From Nematostella vectensis (Eukaryota; Cnidaria; Anthozoa; Actiniaria; Edwardsiidae): a DNA stretch of 64,000 nucleotides. Position 1 is the stretch's first letter. Every line of letters begins with the position of its first letter. The translations under genes and the position numbers were made by a program. The notes beneath the pieces were generated by a model. That model was given only the letters and a program-made list of their open reading frames with translations, was not told the DNA's origin and did no database searches. The stretch covers positions 20,296,953 through 20,360,952 of the forward strand of contig NC_064036.1 of the NCBI RefSeq assembly GCF_932526225.1, in the 5' to 3' direction. Positions 9,223 through 24,200 of the stretch are shown here, piece by piece.

Positions 9223-12200
9223 CTGAGAGAAAAGACATGGTTTACTGTGGAAAAAAGAAGGGCGCGACCAAAGATCCCGCCCTCCTCCTAATCCGCCACG
9301 AAACACTGTCCCGCACAATTTAATGACTGCGATAAAACACAGTATGATTCGTCGATAATGTCTCGGCATTTACTCAGCGCTTCGTCGATAATGTCTCGGT
9401 ATTTACTTTGCGCTTCGTCGACGACGTCTCGGTATTTATTTGGCGCTTCGTCGATAATGTCTCGATGTTTTCTTTGCGCTTCGTCGATAATGTCTCGGTG
9501 TTAACTTTGCGCTTCGTCGATATTGTCTCGGTATTTACTTAGTGCTTTGTCGATGTCTCGGGAATTAGTTCGCGCTTAGTCGATAATGTCTCGTTATTTA
9601 CTTTGCGCTTCGTCGACGATGTCTCGGTATTTACTTAGCGCTTCGTCGATAATGTCTCGGTGTTTATTTAACGCTTTGTCGATATTGTCTCGGTATTTAC
9701 TTAGTGATTTATCGATGTCTCGGTAATTAGTTTGCGCATTTTCGATAATGTCTCGTTATTTACTTTGCGCTTCGTCGACGATGTCTCGGTATTTACTTAG
9801 CGCTTCGTCGATAATGTCTCGGTGATTACTTAACGCTTTGTCGATATTGTCTCGGAATTTACTTAGTGCTTTGTCGATGTCTCGGTAATTAGTTTGCGCA
9901 TTCTCGATAATGTCTAGTTATTTACTTTGCGCTTCGTCGACGATGTCTCGGTATTTACTTAGCTCTTCGTCGATAATGTCTCGATGTTTTCTTTGCGCTT
10001 CGTCGATAATGTCTCGGTGTTTACTTTGCGCTTTGTCGATATTGTCTCGGTATTTACTTAGTGCTTTGTCGATGTCTCGGTAATTAGTTTGCGCATTTTC
10101 GATAATTTATCGGTATTTACTTTGCGCTTTTTCGATTATGTCTCGATATTTACTTTGCGCTTTGTCGATAATGTCTCGGTAATTACTTTGCGCTTTGTCG
10201 ATGTCTCGGTATTTACTTTGCTCTTTGTCGATAATGTCTCGGTATTTACTTTGTGCTTTGTCGATGTCTCGGTATTTACTTTGCGCTTTGTCGATAATGT
10301 CTCGGTATTTACTTTGCGCTTTGTCGATAATGTCTCGGTAATTACTTTGCGCTTTGTCGATAATGTCTCGGTAATTACTTTGCGCTTTGTCGATAATGTC
10401 TCGGTATTTACTTTGCGCTTTGTCGATAATGTCTCGGTATTTACTTTGCGCTTTGTCGATAATGTCTCGGTATTTACTTTGCGCTTTGTCGATAATGTCT
10501 CGGCATTTACTCAGCGCTTCGTCGATAATGTCTCGGTATTTACTTTGCGCTTTGTCGATGTCTCATTATTTGCTTTGCGCTTTTTCGATAATGTCTCGGT
10601 ATTTACTTTGCGCTTTGTCGATGTCTCGGTATTTATTTTGCGCTTTGTCGATAATGTCTCGGTATTTACTTTGCGCTTTGTCGATGTCTCGGTATTTACT
10701 TTGCGCTTTGTCGATGTCTCGGTATTTACTTTACGCTTTGTCGATGTCTCGGTATTTACTTTGCGCTTTGTCGATAATGTCTCGGTATTTACTTTGCGCT
10801 TTTTCGATAATGTCTCGGTATTTACTTTGCGCTTTGTCGATAATGTCTCGGTATTTACTTTGCGCTTTGTCGATGTCTCGGTATTTACTTTGCGCTTTGT
10901 CGATAATGTCTCGGTATTTACTTTGCGCTTTGTCGATAATGTCTCGGTATTTACTTCTCGATTTTTCGATAATGTCTCGGTATTTACTTTGCGCTTTGTC
11001 GATGTCTCGGTATTTACTTTGCGCTTTGTCGATGTCTCGGTATTTATTTTGCGCTTTGTCGATAATGTCTCGGTATTTACTTCTCGCTTTTTCAATAATG
11101 TCTCGGTATTTACTTTGCTCTTTTTAGATAATGTATCGGTACTTACGTAGCGCTTTGTCGATAATATCTCGGTGCAGCTTTTCCTCACGTTTGAACTTCG
11201 CCTGGAAACAAAGACAACAATTGAACTTTAAGGGCCTATGTCTAATTTTTTTTGTTTTATAAAAGCTTCTGTTTTTTGTCAAGTCTTCTTTTTATTTTTA
11301 TTTTCTTCGAAACTCCAGCTCATAAGCAATACCCAATCTCATAACCAATACCCAAACTAAGCCCACCATGAAAGAACAAATGAGGTTGGCTTTGTTTTAA
11401 TTACCTTTAATTCTTTTCGTGTACGTTTTGGAAACAGAGGCATCATCAAACTGAAGTCAGTACCGACTTGGCTGAGAGCTTTGTAGAATTTCAACGTCTC
11501 TGAAAAAAAAATACAGGCACTGGTATTGTCACTGACAATATTCACATGTCGGCTTTGACTTAATGTTTAAAGATCGACATATCTATTTGAAGATTTACTT
11601 TACTGGTAAACCATCTGACTACTCAAATACTTTACTGGTAGACCATCTGACTACTTAAATCTATACTCTACTAGTAAACCATCTGACTACTCAAATCTAT
11701 ACTTTACTGGTAAACCATCTGACTACTCAAATCTATACTTTACTGGTAAACCATCTGACTACTCAAATCTATATTTTACTGGTAAACCATCTGACTACTC
11801 AAATCTATACTCTACTGGTAAACCATCTGACTACTCAAATCTATACTTTACTGGTAAAGCATCTGACTACTCAAATCTATACCTTACTGGTAAACCATCT
11901 GACTACTCAAATCTATACTTTACTGGTAAACCATCTGACTACTCAAATCTATACTCTACTGGTAAACCATCTGACTACTCAAATCTATACTTTACTGGTA
12001 AACCTTCTGACTACTCAAATCTATACTCTACTGGTAAACCATCTGACTACTCAAATCTATACTTTACTGGTAAAGCATCTGACTACTCAAATCTATACTT
12101 TACTGGTAAACCATCTGACTACTCAAATCTATACTTTACTGGTAAACCATCTGACTACTAAATCTATACTTTACTGGTAAACCATCTGACTACTCAAATC

Positions 12201-15200
12201 TATACTTTACTGGTAAACCATCTGACTACTCAAATCTATACTTTACTGGTAAACCATCTGACTACTCAAATCTACACTTTACTGGTAGACCATCTGACTA
12301 CTGAAATCTATACTTTACTGGTAAACCATCTGACCACTCAAATCTATACTTTACTGGTAAACCATCTGACTACTCAAATCTATACTTTACTGGTAAACCA
12401 TCTGACTACTCAAATCTATACTCTACTGGTAAACCATCTGACTACTCAAATCTATACTCTACTGGTAAACCATCTGACTACTCAAATCTATACTCTACTG
12501 GTGAACCATCTGACTACTCAAATCTATACTTTACTGGTAAACCATCTGACTACTCAAATCTATACTTTACTGGTAAACCATCTGACTACTCAAATCTATA
12601 CTCTACTGGTGAACCATCTGACTACTCAAATCTATACTCTACTGGTAAACCATCTGACTACTCAAATCTATACTTTACTGGTAAACCATCTGACTACTCA
12701 AATCTATACTTTACTGGTAAACCATCTGACTACTCAAATCTATACTTTACTGGTAAACCATCTGACTACTCAAATCTATACTTTACTGGTAAACCATCTG
12801 ACTACTAAATCTATACTTTACTGGTAAACCATCTGACTACTCAAATCTATACTTTACTGGTAAACCATCTGACTACTCAAATCTATACTTTACTGGTAGA
12901 CCATCTGACTACTCAAATCTATACTTTACTGGTAGACCATCTGATTACTCAAATCTATACTTTACTGGTAAACCATCTGACTACTCAAATCTATACTTTA
13001 CTGGTAAACCATCTGACTACTCAAATCTATACTCTACTGGTAAACCATCTGACTACTCAAATCTATACTTTACTGGTAAACCATCTGACTACTCAAATCT
13101 ATACTTTACTGGTAAACCATCTGACTACTCAAATCTATACTTTACTGGTAAAGCATCTGACTACTCAAATCTATACTTTACTGGTAAACCATCTGACTAC
13201 TCAAATCTATACTTTACTGGTAAACCATCTGACTACTCAAATCTATACTTTACTGGTAAACCATCTGACTACTCAAATCTATACTTTACTGGTAGACCAT
13301 CTGACTACTCAAATCTATACTTTACTGGTAAACCATCTGACTACTCAAATCTATACTTTACTGGTAAACCATCTGACTACTCAAATCTATACTCTACTGG
13401 TAAACCATCTGACTACTCAAATCTATACTTTACTGGTAAACCATCTGACTACTCAAATCTATACTTTACTGGTAAACCATCTGACTACTCAAATCTATAC
13501 TTTACTGGTAAACCATCTGACTACTCAAATCTATACTTTACTGGTAAACCATCTGACTACTCAAATCTATACTTTACTGGTAAACCATCTGACTACTCAA
13601 ATCTATACTCTACTGGTAAACCATCTGACTACTCAAATCTATACTCTACTGGTAAACCATCTGACTACTCAAATCTATACTTTACTGGTAAACCATCTGA
13701 CTACTCAAATCTATACTTTACTGGTAAACCATCTGACTACTCAAATCTATACTTTACTGGTAAACCATCTGACTACTCAAATCTATACTTTACTGGTAAA
13801 CCATCTGACTACTCAAATCTATACTCTACTGGTAAACCATCTGACTACTCAAATCTATACTCTACTGGTAAACCATCTGACTACTCAAATCTATACTTTA
13901 CTGGTAAACCATCTGACTACTCAAATCTATACTCTACTGGTAAACCATCTGACTACTCAAATCTATACTCTACTGGTAAACCATCTGACTACTCAAATCT
14001 ATACTCTACTGGTAAACCATCTGACTACTCAAATCTATACTTTACTGGTAAACCATCTGACTACTCAAATCTATACTCTACTGGTAAACCATCTGACTAC
14101 TCAAATCTATACTCTACTGGTAAACCATCTGACTACTCAAATCTATACTTTACTGGTAAACCATCTGACTACTCAAATCTATACTTTACTGGTAAACCAT
14201 CTGACTACTCAAATCTATACTTTACTGGTAAACCATCTGACTACTCAAATCTATACTTTACTGGTAAACCATCTGACTACTCAAATCTATACTCTACTGG
14301 TAAACCATCTGACTACTCAAATCTATACTCTACTGGTAAACCATCTGACTACTCAAATCTATACTTTACTGGTAAACCATCTGACTACTCAAATCTATAC
14401 TCTACTGGTAAAACATCTGACTACTCAAATCTATACTCTACTGGTAAACCATCTGACTACTCAAATCTATACTCTACTGGTAAACCATCTGACTACTCAA
14501 ATCTATACTTTACTGGTAAACCATCTGACTACTCAAATCTATACTCTACTGGTAAACCATCTGACTACTCAAATCTATACTTTACTGGTAAACCATCTGA
14601 CTACTCAAATCTATACTTTACTGGTAAACCATCTGACTACTCAAATCTATACTTTACTGGTAAACCATCTGACTACTCAAATCTATACTTTACTGGTAAA
14701 CCATCTGACTACTCAAATCTATACTTTACATGTAAACCATCTGACTACTCAAATCTATACTCTACTGGTAAACCATCTGACTACTCAAATCTATACTCTA
14801 CTGGTAAACCATCTGACTACTCAAATCTATACTTTACTGGTAAACCATCTGACTACTCAAATCTATACTTTACTGGTAAACCATCTGACTACTCAAATCT
14901 ATACTCTACTGGTAAACCATCTGACTACTCAAATCTATACTTTACTGGTAAACCATCTGACTACTCAAATCTATACTCTACTGGTAAACCATCTGACTAC
15001 TCAAATCTATACTCTACTGGTAAACCATCTGACTACTCAAATCTATACTTTACTGGTAAACCATCTGACTACTCAAATCTATACTCTACTGGTAAACCAT
15101 CTGACTACTCAAATCTATACTCTACTGGTAAACCATCTGACTACTCAAATCTATACTCTACTGGTAAACCATCTGACTACTCAAATCTATACTTTACTGG

Positions 15201-18200
15201 TAAACCATCTGACTACTCAAATCTATACTCTACTGGTAAACCATCTGACTACTCAAATCTATACTCTACTGGTAAACCATCTGACTACTCAAATCTATAC
15301 TTTACTGGTAAACCATCTGACTACTCAAATCTATACTTTACTGGTAAACCATCTGACTACTCAAATCTATACTTTACTGGTAAACCATCTGACTACTCAA
15401 ATCTATACTTTACTGGTAAACCATCTGACTACTCAAATCTATACTCTACTGGTAAACCATCTGACTACTCAAATCTATACTCTACTGGTAAACCATCTGA
15501 CTACTCAAATCTATACTTTACTGGTAAACCATCTGACTACTCAAATCTATACTCTACTGGTAAACCATCTGACTACTCAAATCTATACTCTACTGGTAAA
15601 CCATCTGACTACTCAAATCTATACTCTACTGGTAAACCATCTGACTACTCAAATCTATACTTTACTGGTAAACCATCTGACTACTCAAATCTATACTCTA
15701 CTGGTAAACCATCTGACTACTCAAATCTATACTCTACTGGTAAACCATCTGACTACTCAAATCTATACTTTACTGGTAAACCATCTGACTACTCAAATCT
15801 ATACTCTACTGGTAAACCATCTGACTACTCAAATCTATACTCTACTGGTAAACCATCTGACTACTCAAATCTATACTCTACTGGTAAACCATCTGACTAC
15901 TCAAATCTATACTTTACTGGTAAACCATCTGACTACTCAAATCTATACTCTACTGGTAAACCATCTGACTACTCAAATCTATACTCTACTGGTAAACCAT
16001 CTGACTACTCAAATCTATACTTTACTGGTAAACCATCTGACTACTCAAATCTATACTTTACTGGTAAACCATCTGACTACTCAAATCTATACTTTACTGG
16101 TAAACCATCTGACTACTCAAATCTATACTTTACTGGTAAACCATCTGACTACTCAAATCTATACTCTACTGGTAAACCATCTGACTACTCAAATCTATAC
16201 TCTACTGGTAAACCATCTGACTACTCAAATCTATACTTTACTGGTAAACCATCTGACTACTCAAATCTATACTCTACTGGTAAAACATCTGACTACTCAA
16301 ATCTATACTCTACTGGTAAACCATCTGACTACTCAAATCTATACTCTACTGGTAAACCATCTGACTACTCAAATCTATACTTTACTGGTAAACCATCTGA
16401 CTACTCAAATCTATACTTTACTGGTAAACCATCTGACTACTCAAATCTATACTTTACTGGTAAAGCATCTGACTACTCAAATCTATACTTTACTGGTAAA
16501 CCATCTGACTACTCAAATCTATACTTTACTGGTAAACCATCTGACTACTCAAATCTATACTTTACTGGTAAACCATCTGACTACTCAAATCTATACTTTA
16601 CTGGTAGACCATCTGACTACTCAAATCTATACTTTACTGGTAAACCATCTGACTACTCAAATCTATACTTTACTGGTAAACCATCTGACTACTCAAATCT
16701 ATACTCTACTGGTAAACCATCTGACTACTCAAATCTATACTTTACTGGTAAACCATCTGACTACTCAAATCTATACTTTACTGGTAAACCATCTGACTAC
16801 TCAAATCTATACTTTACTGGTAAACCATCTGACTACTCAAATCTATACTTTACTGGTAAACCATCTGACTACTCAAATCTATACTTTACTGGTAAACCAT
16901 CTGACTACTCAAATCTATACTCTACTGGTAAACCATCTGACTACTCAAATCTATACTCTACTGGTAAACCATCTGACTACTCAAATCTATACTTTACTGG
17001 TAAACCATCTGACTACTCAAATCTATACTTTACTGGTAAACCATCTGACTACTCAAATCTATACTTTACTGGTAAACCATCTGACTACTCAAATCTATAC
17101 TTTACTGGTAAACCATCTGACTACTCAAATCTATACTCTACTGGTAAACCATCTGACTACTCAAATCTATACTCTACTGGTAAACCATCTGACTACTCAA
17201 ATCTATACTTTACTGGTAAACCATCTGACTACTCAAATCTATACTCTACTGGTAAACCATCTGACTACTCAAATCTATACTCTACTGGTAAACCATCTGA
17301 CTACTCAAATCTATACTCTACTGGTAAACCATCTGACTACTCAAATCTATACTTTACTGGTAAACCATCTGACTACTCAAATCTATACTCTACTGGTAAA
17401 CCATCTGACTACTCAAATCTATACTCTACTGGTAAACCATCTGACTACTCAAATCTATACTTTACTGGTAAACCATCTGACTACTCAAATCTATACTTTA
17501 CTGGTAAACCATCTGACTACTCAAATCTATACTTTACTGGTAAACCATCTGACTACTCAAATCTATACTTTACTGGTAAACCATCTGACTACTCAAATCT
17601 ATACTCTACTGGTAAACCATCTGACTACTCAAATCTATACTCTACTGGTAAACCATCTGACTACTCAAATCTATACTTTACTGGTAAACCATCTGACTAC
17701 TCAAATCTATACTCTACTGGTAAAACATCTGACTACTCAAATCTATACTCTACTGGTAAACCATCTGACTACTCAAATCTATACTCTACTGGTAAACCAT
17801 CTGACTACTCAAATCTATACTTTACTGGTAAACCATCTGACTACTCAAATCTATACTCTACTGGTAAACCATCTGACTACTCAAATCTATACTTTACTGG
17901 TAAACCATCTGACTACTCAAATCTATACTTTACTGGTAAACCATCTGACTACTCAAATCTATACTTTACTGGTAAACCATCTGACTACTCAAATCTATAC
18001 TTTACTGGTAAACCATCTGACTACTCAAATCTATACTTTACATGTAAACCATCTGACTACTCAAATCTATACTCTACTGGTAAACCATCTGACTACTCAA
18101 ATCTATACTCTACTGGTAAACCATCTGACTACTCAAATCTATACTTTACTGGTAAACCATCTGACTACTCAAATCTATACTTTACTGGTAAACCATCTGA

Positions 18201-21200
18201 CTACTCAAATCTATACTCTACTGGTAAACCATCTGACTACTCAAATCTATACTTTACTGGTAAACCATCTGACTACTCAAATCTATACTCTACTGGTAAA
18301 CCATCTGACTACTCAAATCTATACTCTACTGGTAAACCATCTGACTACTCAAATCTATACTTTACTGGTAAACCATCTGACTACTCAAATCTATACTCTA
18401 CTGGTAAACCATCTGACTACTCAAATCTATACTCTACTGGTAAACCATCTGACTACTCAAATCTATACTCTACTGGTAAACCATCTGACTACTCAAATCT
18501 ATACTTTACTGGTAAACCATCTGACTACTCAAATCTATACTCTACTGGTAAACCATCTGACTACTCAAATCTATACTCTACTGGTAAACCATCTGACTAC
18601 TCAAATCTATACTTTACTGGTAAACCATCTGACTACTCAAATCTATACTTTACTGGTAAACCATCTGACTACTCAAATCTATACTTTACTGGTAAACCAT
18701 CTGACTACTCAAATCTATACTTTACTGGTAAACCATCTGACTACTCAAATCTATACTCTACTGGTAAACCATCTGACTACTCAAATCTATACTCTACTGG
18801 TAAACCATCTGACTACTCAAATCTATACTTTACTGGTAAACCATCTGACTACTCAAATCTATACTCTACTGGTAAACCATCTGACTACTCAAATCTATAC
18901 TCTACTGGTAAACCATCTGACTACTCAAATCTATACTCTACTGGTAAACCATCTGACTACTCAAATCTATACTTTACTGGTAAACCATCTGACTACTCAA
19001 ATCTATACTCTACTGGTAAACCATCTGACTACTCAAATCTATACTCTACTGGTAAACCATCTGACTACTCAAATCTATACTTTACTGGTAAACCATCTGA
19101 CTACTCAAATCTATACTCTACTGGTAAACCATCTGACTACTCAAATCTATACTCTACTGGTAAACCATCTGACTACTCAAATCTATACTCTACTGGTAAA
19201 CCATCTGACTACTCAAATCTATACTTTACTGGTAAACCATCTGACTACTCAAATCTATACTCTACTGGTAAACCATCTGACTACTCAAATCTATACTCTA
19301 CTGGTAAACCATCTGACTACTCAAATCTATACTTTACTGGTAAACCATCTGACTACTCAAATCTATACTTTACTGGTAAACCATCTGACTACTCAAATCT
19401 ATACTTTACTGGTAAACCATCTGACTACTCAAATCTATACTTTACTGGTAAACCATCTGACTACTCAAATCTATACTCTACTGGTAAACCATCTGACTAC
19501 TCAAATCTATACTCTACTGGTAAACCATCTGACTACTCAAATCTATACTTTACTGGTAAACCATCTGACTACTCAAATCTATACTCTACTGGTAAAACAT
19601 CTGACTACTCAAATCTATACTCTACTGGTAAACCATCTGACTACTCAAATCTATACTCTACTGGTAAACCATCTGACTACTCAAATCTATACTTTACTGG
19701 TAAACCATCTGACTACTCAAATCTATACTCTACTGGTAAACCATCTGACTACTCAAATCTATACTTTACTGGTAAACCATCTGACTACTCAAATCTATAC
19801 TTTACTGGTAAACCATCTGACTACTCAAATCTATACTTTACTGGTAAACCATCTGACTACTCAAATCTATACTTTACTGGTAAACCATCTGACTACTCAA
19901 ATCTATACTCTACTGGTAAAACATCTGACTACTCAAATCTATACTCTACTGGTAAACCATCTGACTACTCAAATCTATACTCTACTGGTAAACCATCTGA
20001 CTACTCAAATCTATACTTTACTGGTAAACCATCTGACTACTCAAATCTATACTTTACTGGTAAACCATCTGACTACTCAAATCTATACTTTACTGGTAAA
20101 CCATCTGACTACTCAAATCTATACTTTACTGGTAAACCATCTGACTACTCAAATCTATACTCTACTGGTAAACCATCTGACTACTCAAATCTATACTCTA
20201 CTGGTAAACCATCTGACTACTCAAATCTATACTTTACTGGTAAACCATCTGACTACTCAAATCTATACTCTACTGGTAAACCATCTGACTTCTCAAATCT
20301 ATACTCTACTGGTAAACCATCTGACTACTCAAATCTATACTCTACTGGTAAACCATCTGACTACTCAAATCTATACTTTACTGGTAAACCATCTGACTAC
20401 TCAAATCTATACTCTACTGGTAAACCATCTGACTACTCAAATCTATACTCTACTGGTAAACCATCTGACTACTCAAATCTATACTTTACTGGTAAACCAT
20501 CTGACTACTCAAATCTATACTTTACTGGTAAACCATCTGACTACTCAAATCTATACTTTACTGGTAAACCATCTGACTACTCAAATCTATACTTTACTGG
20601 TAAACCATCTGACTACTCAAATCTATACTCTACTGGTAAACCATCTGACTACTCAAATCTATACTCTACTGGTAAACCATCTGACTACTCAAATCTATAC
20701 TTTACTGGTAAACCATCTGACTACTCAAATCTATACTCTACTGGTAAACCATCTGACTACTCAAATCTATACTCTACTGGTAAACCATCTGACTACTCAA
20801 ATCTATACTCTACTGGTAAACCATCTGACTACTCAAATCTATACTTTACTGGTAAACCATCTGACTACTCAAATCTATACTCTACTGGTAAACCATCTGA
20901 CTACTCAAATCTATACTCTACTGGTAAACCATCTGACTACTCAAATCTATACTTTACTGGTAAACCATCTGACTACTCAAATCTATACTTTACTGGTAAA
21001 CCATCTGACTACTCAAATCTATACTTTACTGGTAAACCATCTGACTACTCAAATCTATACTTTACTGGTAAACCATCTGACTACTCAAATCTATACTCTA
21101 CTGGTAAACCATCTGACTACTCAAATCTATACTCTACTGGTAAACCATCTGACTACTCAAATCTATACTTTACTGGTAAACCATCTGACTACTCAAATCT

Positions 21201-24200
21201 ATACTCTACTGGTAAACCATCTGACTACTCAAATCTATACTCTACTGGTAAACCATCTGACTACTCAAATCTATACTCTACTGGTAAACCATCTGACTAC
21301 TCAAATCTATACTTTACTGGTAAACCATCTGACTACTCAAATCTATACTCTACTGGTAAACCATCTGACTACTCAAATCTATACTCTACTGGTAAACCAT
21401 CTGACTACTCAAAGTCTATTGTGATGACCATCCAACTACTAAATAGGCCATTCCAGCTATAAGCATGCGGGCGCACTCACCATGGAAACCTACCTCAATT
21501 ACCGACATGCAGCAGGCGTTTCTTTTTGGTGCAAGCTTAAAAATGTGCGCACTATATTCTGGTAGTTAAGGTAGGTTTCTATGGTAATGAGCGCACAAAC
21601 TTTGACTGGAATGGCTTTCTCACACGTGGATTTCGCTAGAATGACACAATGGCAACTTGCAGAGTCAAATAATTTTGTATCTGGATCAAATTTTAATTTT
21701 ATTCTCATTTGAATAACTGGAACCAAGAATTAAAATGAGCTCCAATAAGAGATTTATTGTAGTTTGATGGGAGTCCCTCCCAAGGCTTATTTAAAGACCT
21801 TTTCGCAGTTAAAATTACAATACTTGGGAGGCCTGTGGTTTTACACAAAAGAGAGACCAAACAGGTGTGCATTTCTTCTTCCTGACAAAAGATAGTAAAC
21901 AGAGAACATACAAGACAGCAACATTTTGTTAAATATATGTAACTAGTGATTTCCCGTGAAATATTAACGAAAAGAAATTCTTTGTTGTACAAAACCTTTA
22001 AGGTCTATTTCAATCCTTCAATGTATTGGGCTCCCTGGTGCTTTAGGGGAATAGTATAAGTCATCGTAAACATTAATTAAACAAATGCCTCCCTTTTGAG
22101 TCCCCAACATATTTATCTCATATTTAATTTACCTTATAAAAATGTGAAAAGGCACTTTCTATAAAATACCGCCCGTTTTTTAGTATTCCGCCTTTTCCTA
22201 TATCCGTGTTGGGAACCCCGTGTATGATGTTTTTGGCGGGAATCAGACAACCAAATTCAAACCATGCCATGTCACACGTTCATACAGAATGTTGGGTTTT
22301 GTAAATCGCATCGTTGGCTTTTTTTGGGATTAGTGTGTTATTTAGTGGTCGGTTCCATACTTTTTAATGAAAATTGATGTGAAATAAAAGGTATGTGGGT
22401 CTGAAAACACAAAATGACCGCCAACTATTTGTAAAGAACAAACCTTTTGCTTTTATAAAAAAATCGAAGTGTACTTTACTTCATCGAGATTGATCTGATA
22501 AAATAAGAAGTGTTGTGCACCATCTCGATTTGATTAAATAAGCGTTTATGCACAGATTGAATTGAAGTTATTCAAAAGTCAAACGTCTTGCAGTTGTAAA
22601 TAAAAGGTATTTTCTTTTTGCGAACCGTTTTGTTTATGCGCGATGGATTCTACTTTCTTTTCGAGGTAGGAATAATGCCTTTCTAACTAACGATAAAAAG
22701 ACGGTTGTGTTTTTAGATACAATTAATCTATCTATGCAATGAAACTACGGCAAGTATTTTTTTTTTTTCAGATATGATTTTCTGGCTGGGCGCAGGGTAC
22801 AAGGCTTTGTCTGGATTAGCCAATCAGAAACTTAACACTCGAAAGTCCGTCCATAAATATATTAGCATAATTATCACAACAAGAGTTGAAAATGGCAGGT
22901 CGAGTGCTTCACATCTGCTCGAGAATTCCCCAAACAAACACCGAGGTTTTCAAAACTCAACGAATGCACAAAAAGAATGTTTTATTTCTTTTATAAAATT
23001 ATTTCTAAGACTATGCAAACGCAAAAGACAAACTTCACAACAGCCCGCGCTCATGGCGTCATTATAGTGCACGTCAGCACGTGCGCAGAAAACAGTTTGA
23101 AAAACTGACTTCAAATTCCAAGCCATATTTACTTCATAGTTTGGTGGTTCATCTATTTGGACTTATTTTGCAATTTCCTATTTACCTGGGACGCGTTTTT
23201 TTCCCGAAGAATATTGTTTTTCTGTAATAATCACTTTATTTTAAACATATGTTTTTTTTGCGCCATAAACATAATTACGCACGCACGCCTCTGAATTGGC
23301 GGGAACGCTGGGAAACCCCCGGTGAGTCCGCACATCACGCATAATTATCTCAGTTACGATGTGACGTCACGGACAGCTGTCAGCCTATCCATTTCTTAGC
23401 GTATTATATATAGTATAGATACTTCATAGCTAAGACATGCCCTTTGATCTGCTCTCTGGTGTAAAATCACAGGCCTCCTAAATATTACATTTTTAACAGT
23501 CAAAAGATCAATTGTATTTTGATAGTAGTCTCTCTGCAAGGCTCATTGGTCTTACCATTGATGCCCCACCGTCCAATCTTTCTTTGCTTCAGATAGGCAG
23601 CATAGTTCATCTGGTTAGAGTCCTCAAACACAAGCTCCCTGCATTACAACCAGATCCATGAGAAACTCACACACAGACAAAAAAAGACAAATTCATTCAT
23701 TCAACACAGTATTACCTGTCCTCTGCTGACTTTTGCGGTGAAGTGCGTATAAGTAAACTGGAAAGAAAAGCGTATTAAGTGAATGTTCCACTTCGGATAG
23801 TTTCAAGGTAACTTCTTGAAAAAGCCCATTTCTTTCAATTCAATTTAAAATATAATAAAAGCCAGAAAAGCCTAACTGAAGCGTACAGTAGTTTTTACCA
23901 GAGATCTGAATGGTCAATCTGATAAATGTGAACCACAACAACCATAGTGGAGTTGGGTTGCATTTGGCTTTATTTCAAATAAATTTTAACTAGCCTAAAC
24001 GATTTCCCAAAATAACAAATCTAGGGTCGATGGCGTGTGTGCGAGTGTGGGGAGGGGGGATAGGCATGTTACCCAGACAAATGGCACTGGGATTGAGATT
24101 AAGGGAATATTGGCACAGGATGTGGTTATCCTTCTTACCTTTCCTCGTCAAGGATAATGCTGCCGTCTTCAGCTATCTTGACCTGGGGGGCCAGGGACAC

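Noticed and set aside
10089-11188. Long open frames on both strands (353, 246 and 225 residues) with 10-11 residue repeats
   Set aside because: They arise because the minisatellite unit is a multiple of three and stop-poor. The sequence is explained as copies of a BDP1 exon end and donor, and the starts are incidental.
12501-12827. 108-residue repeat ORF
   Set aside because: Just the 36-bp array read from a chance GTG variant up to a 1-bp deletion.
11599-21413. CRISPR-like array
   Set aside because: The units are contiguous and nearly identical with no unique spacers, no cas genes occur, and the context is a eukaryotic intron.
21499-21992. Two minus-strand frames considered as BDP1 exons
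   Set aside because: They show no BDP1 motifs, lack matching splice sites, and the exon 8 to exon 9 junction is already complete in phase.
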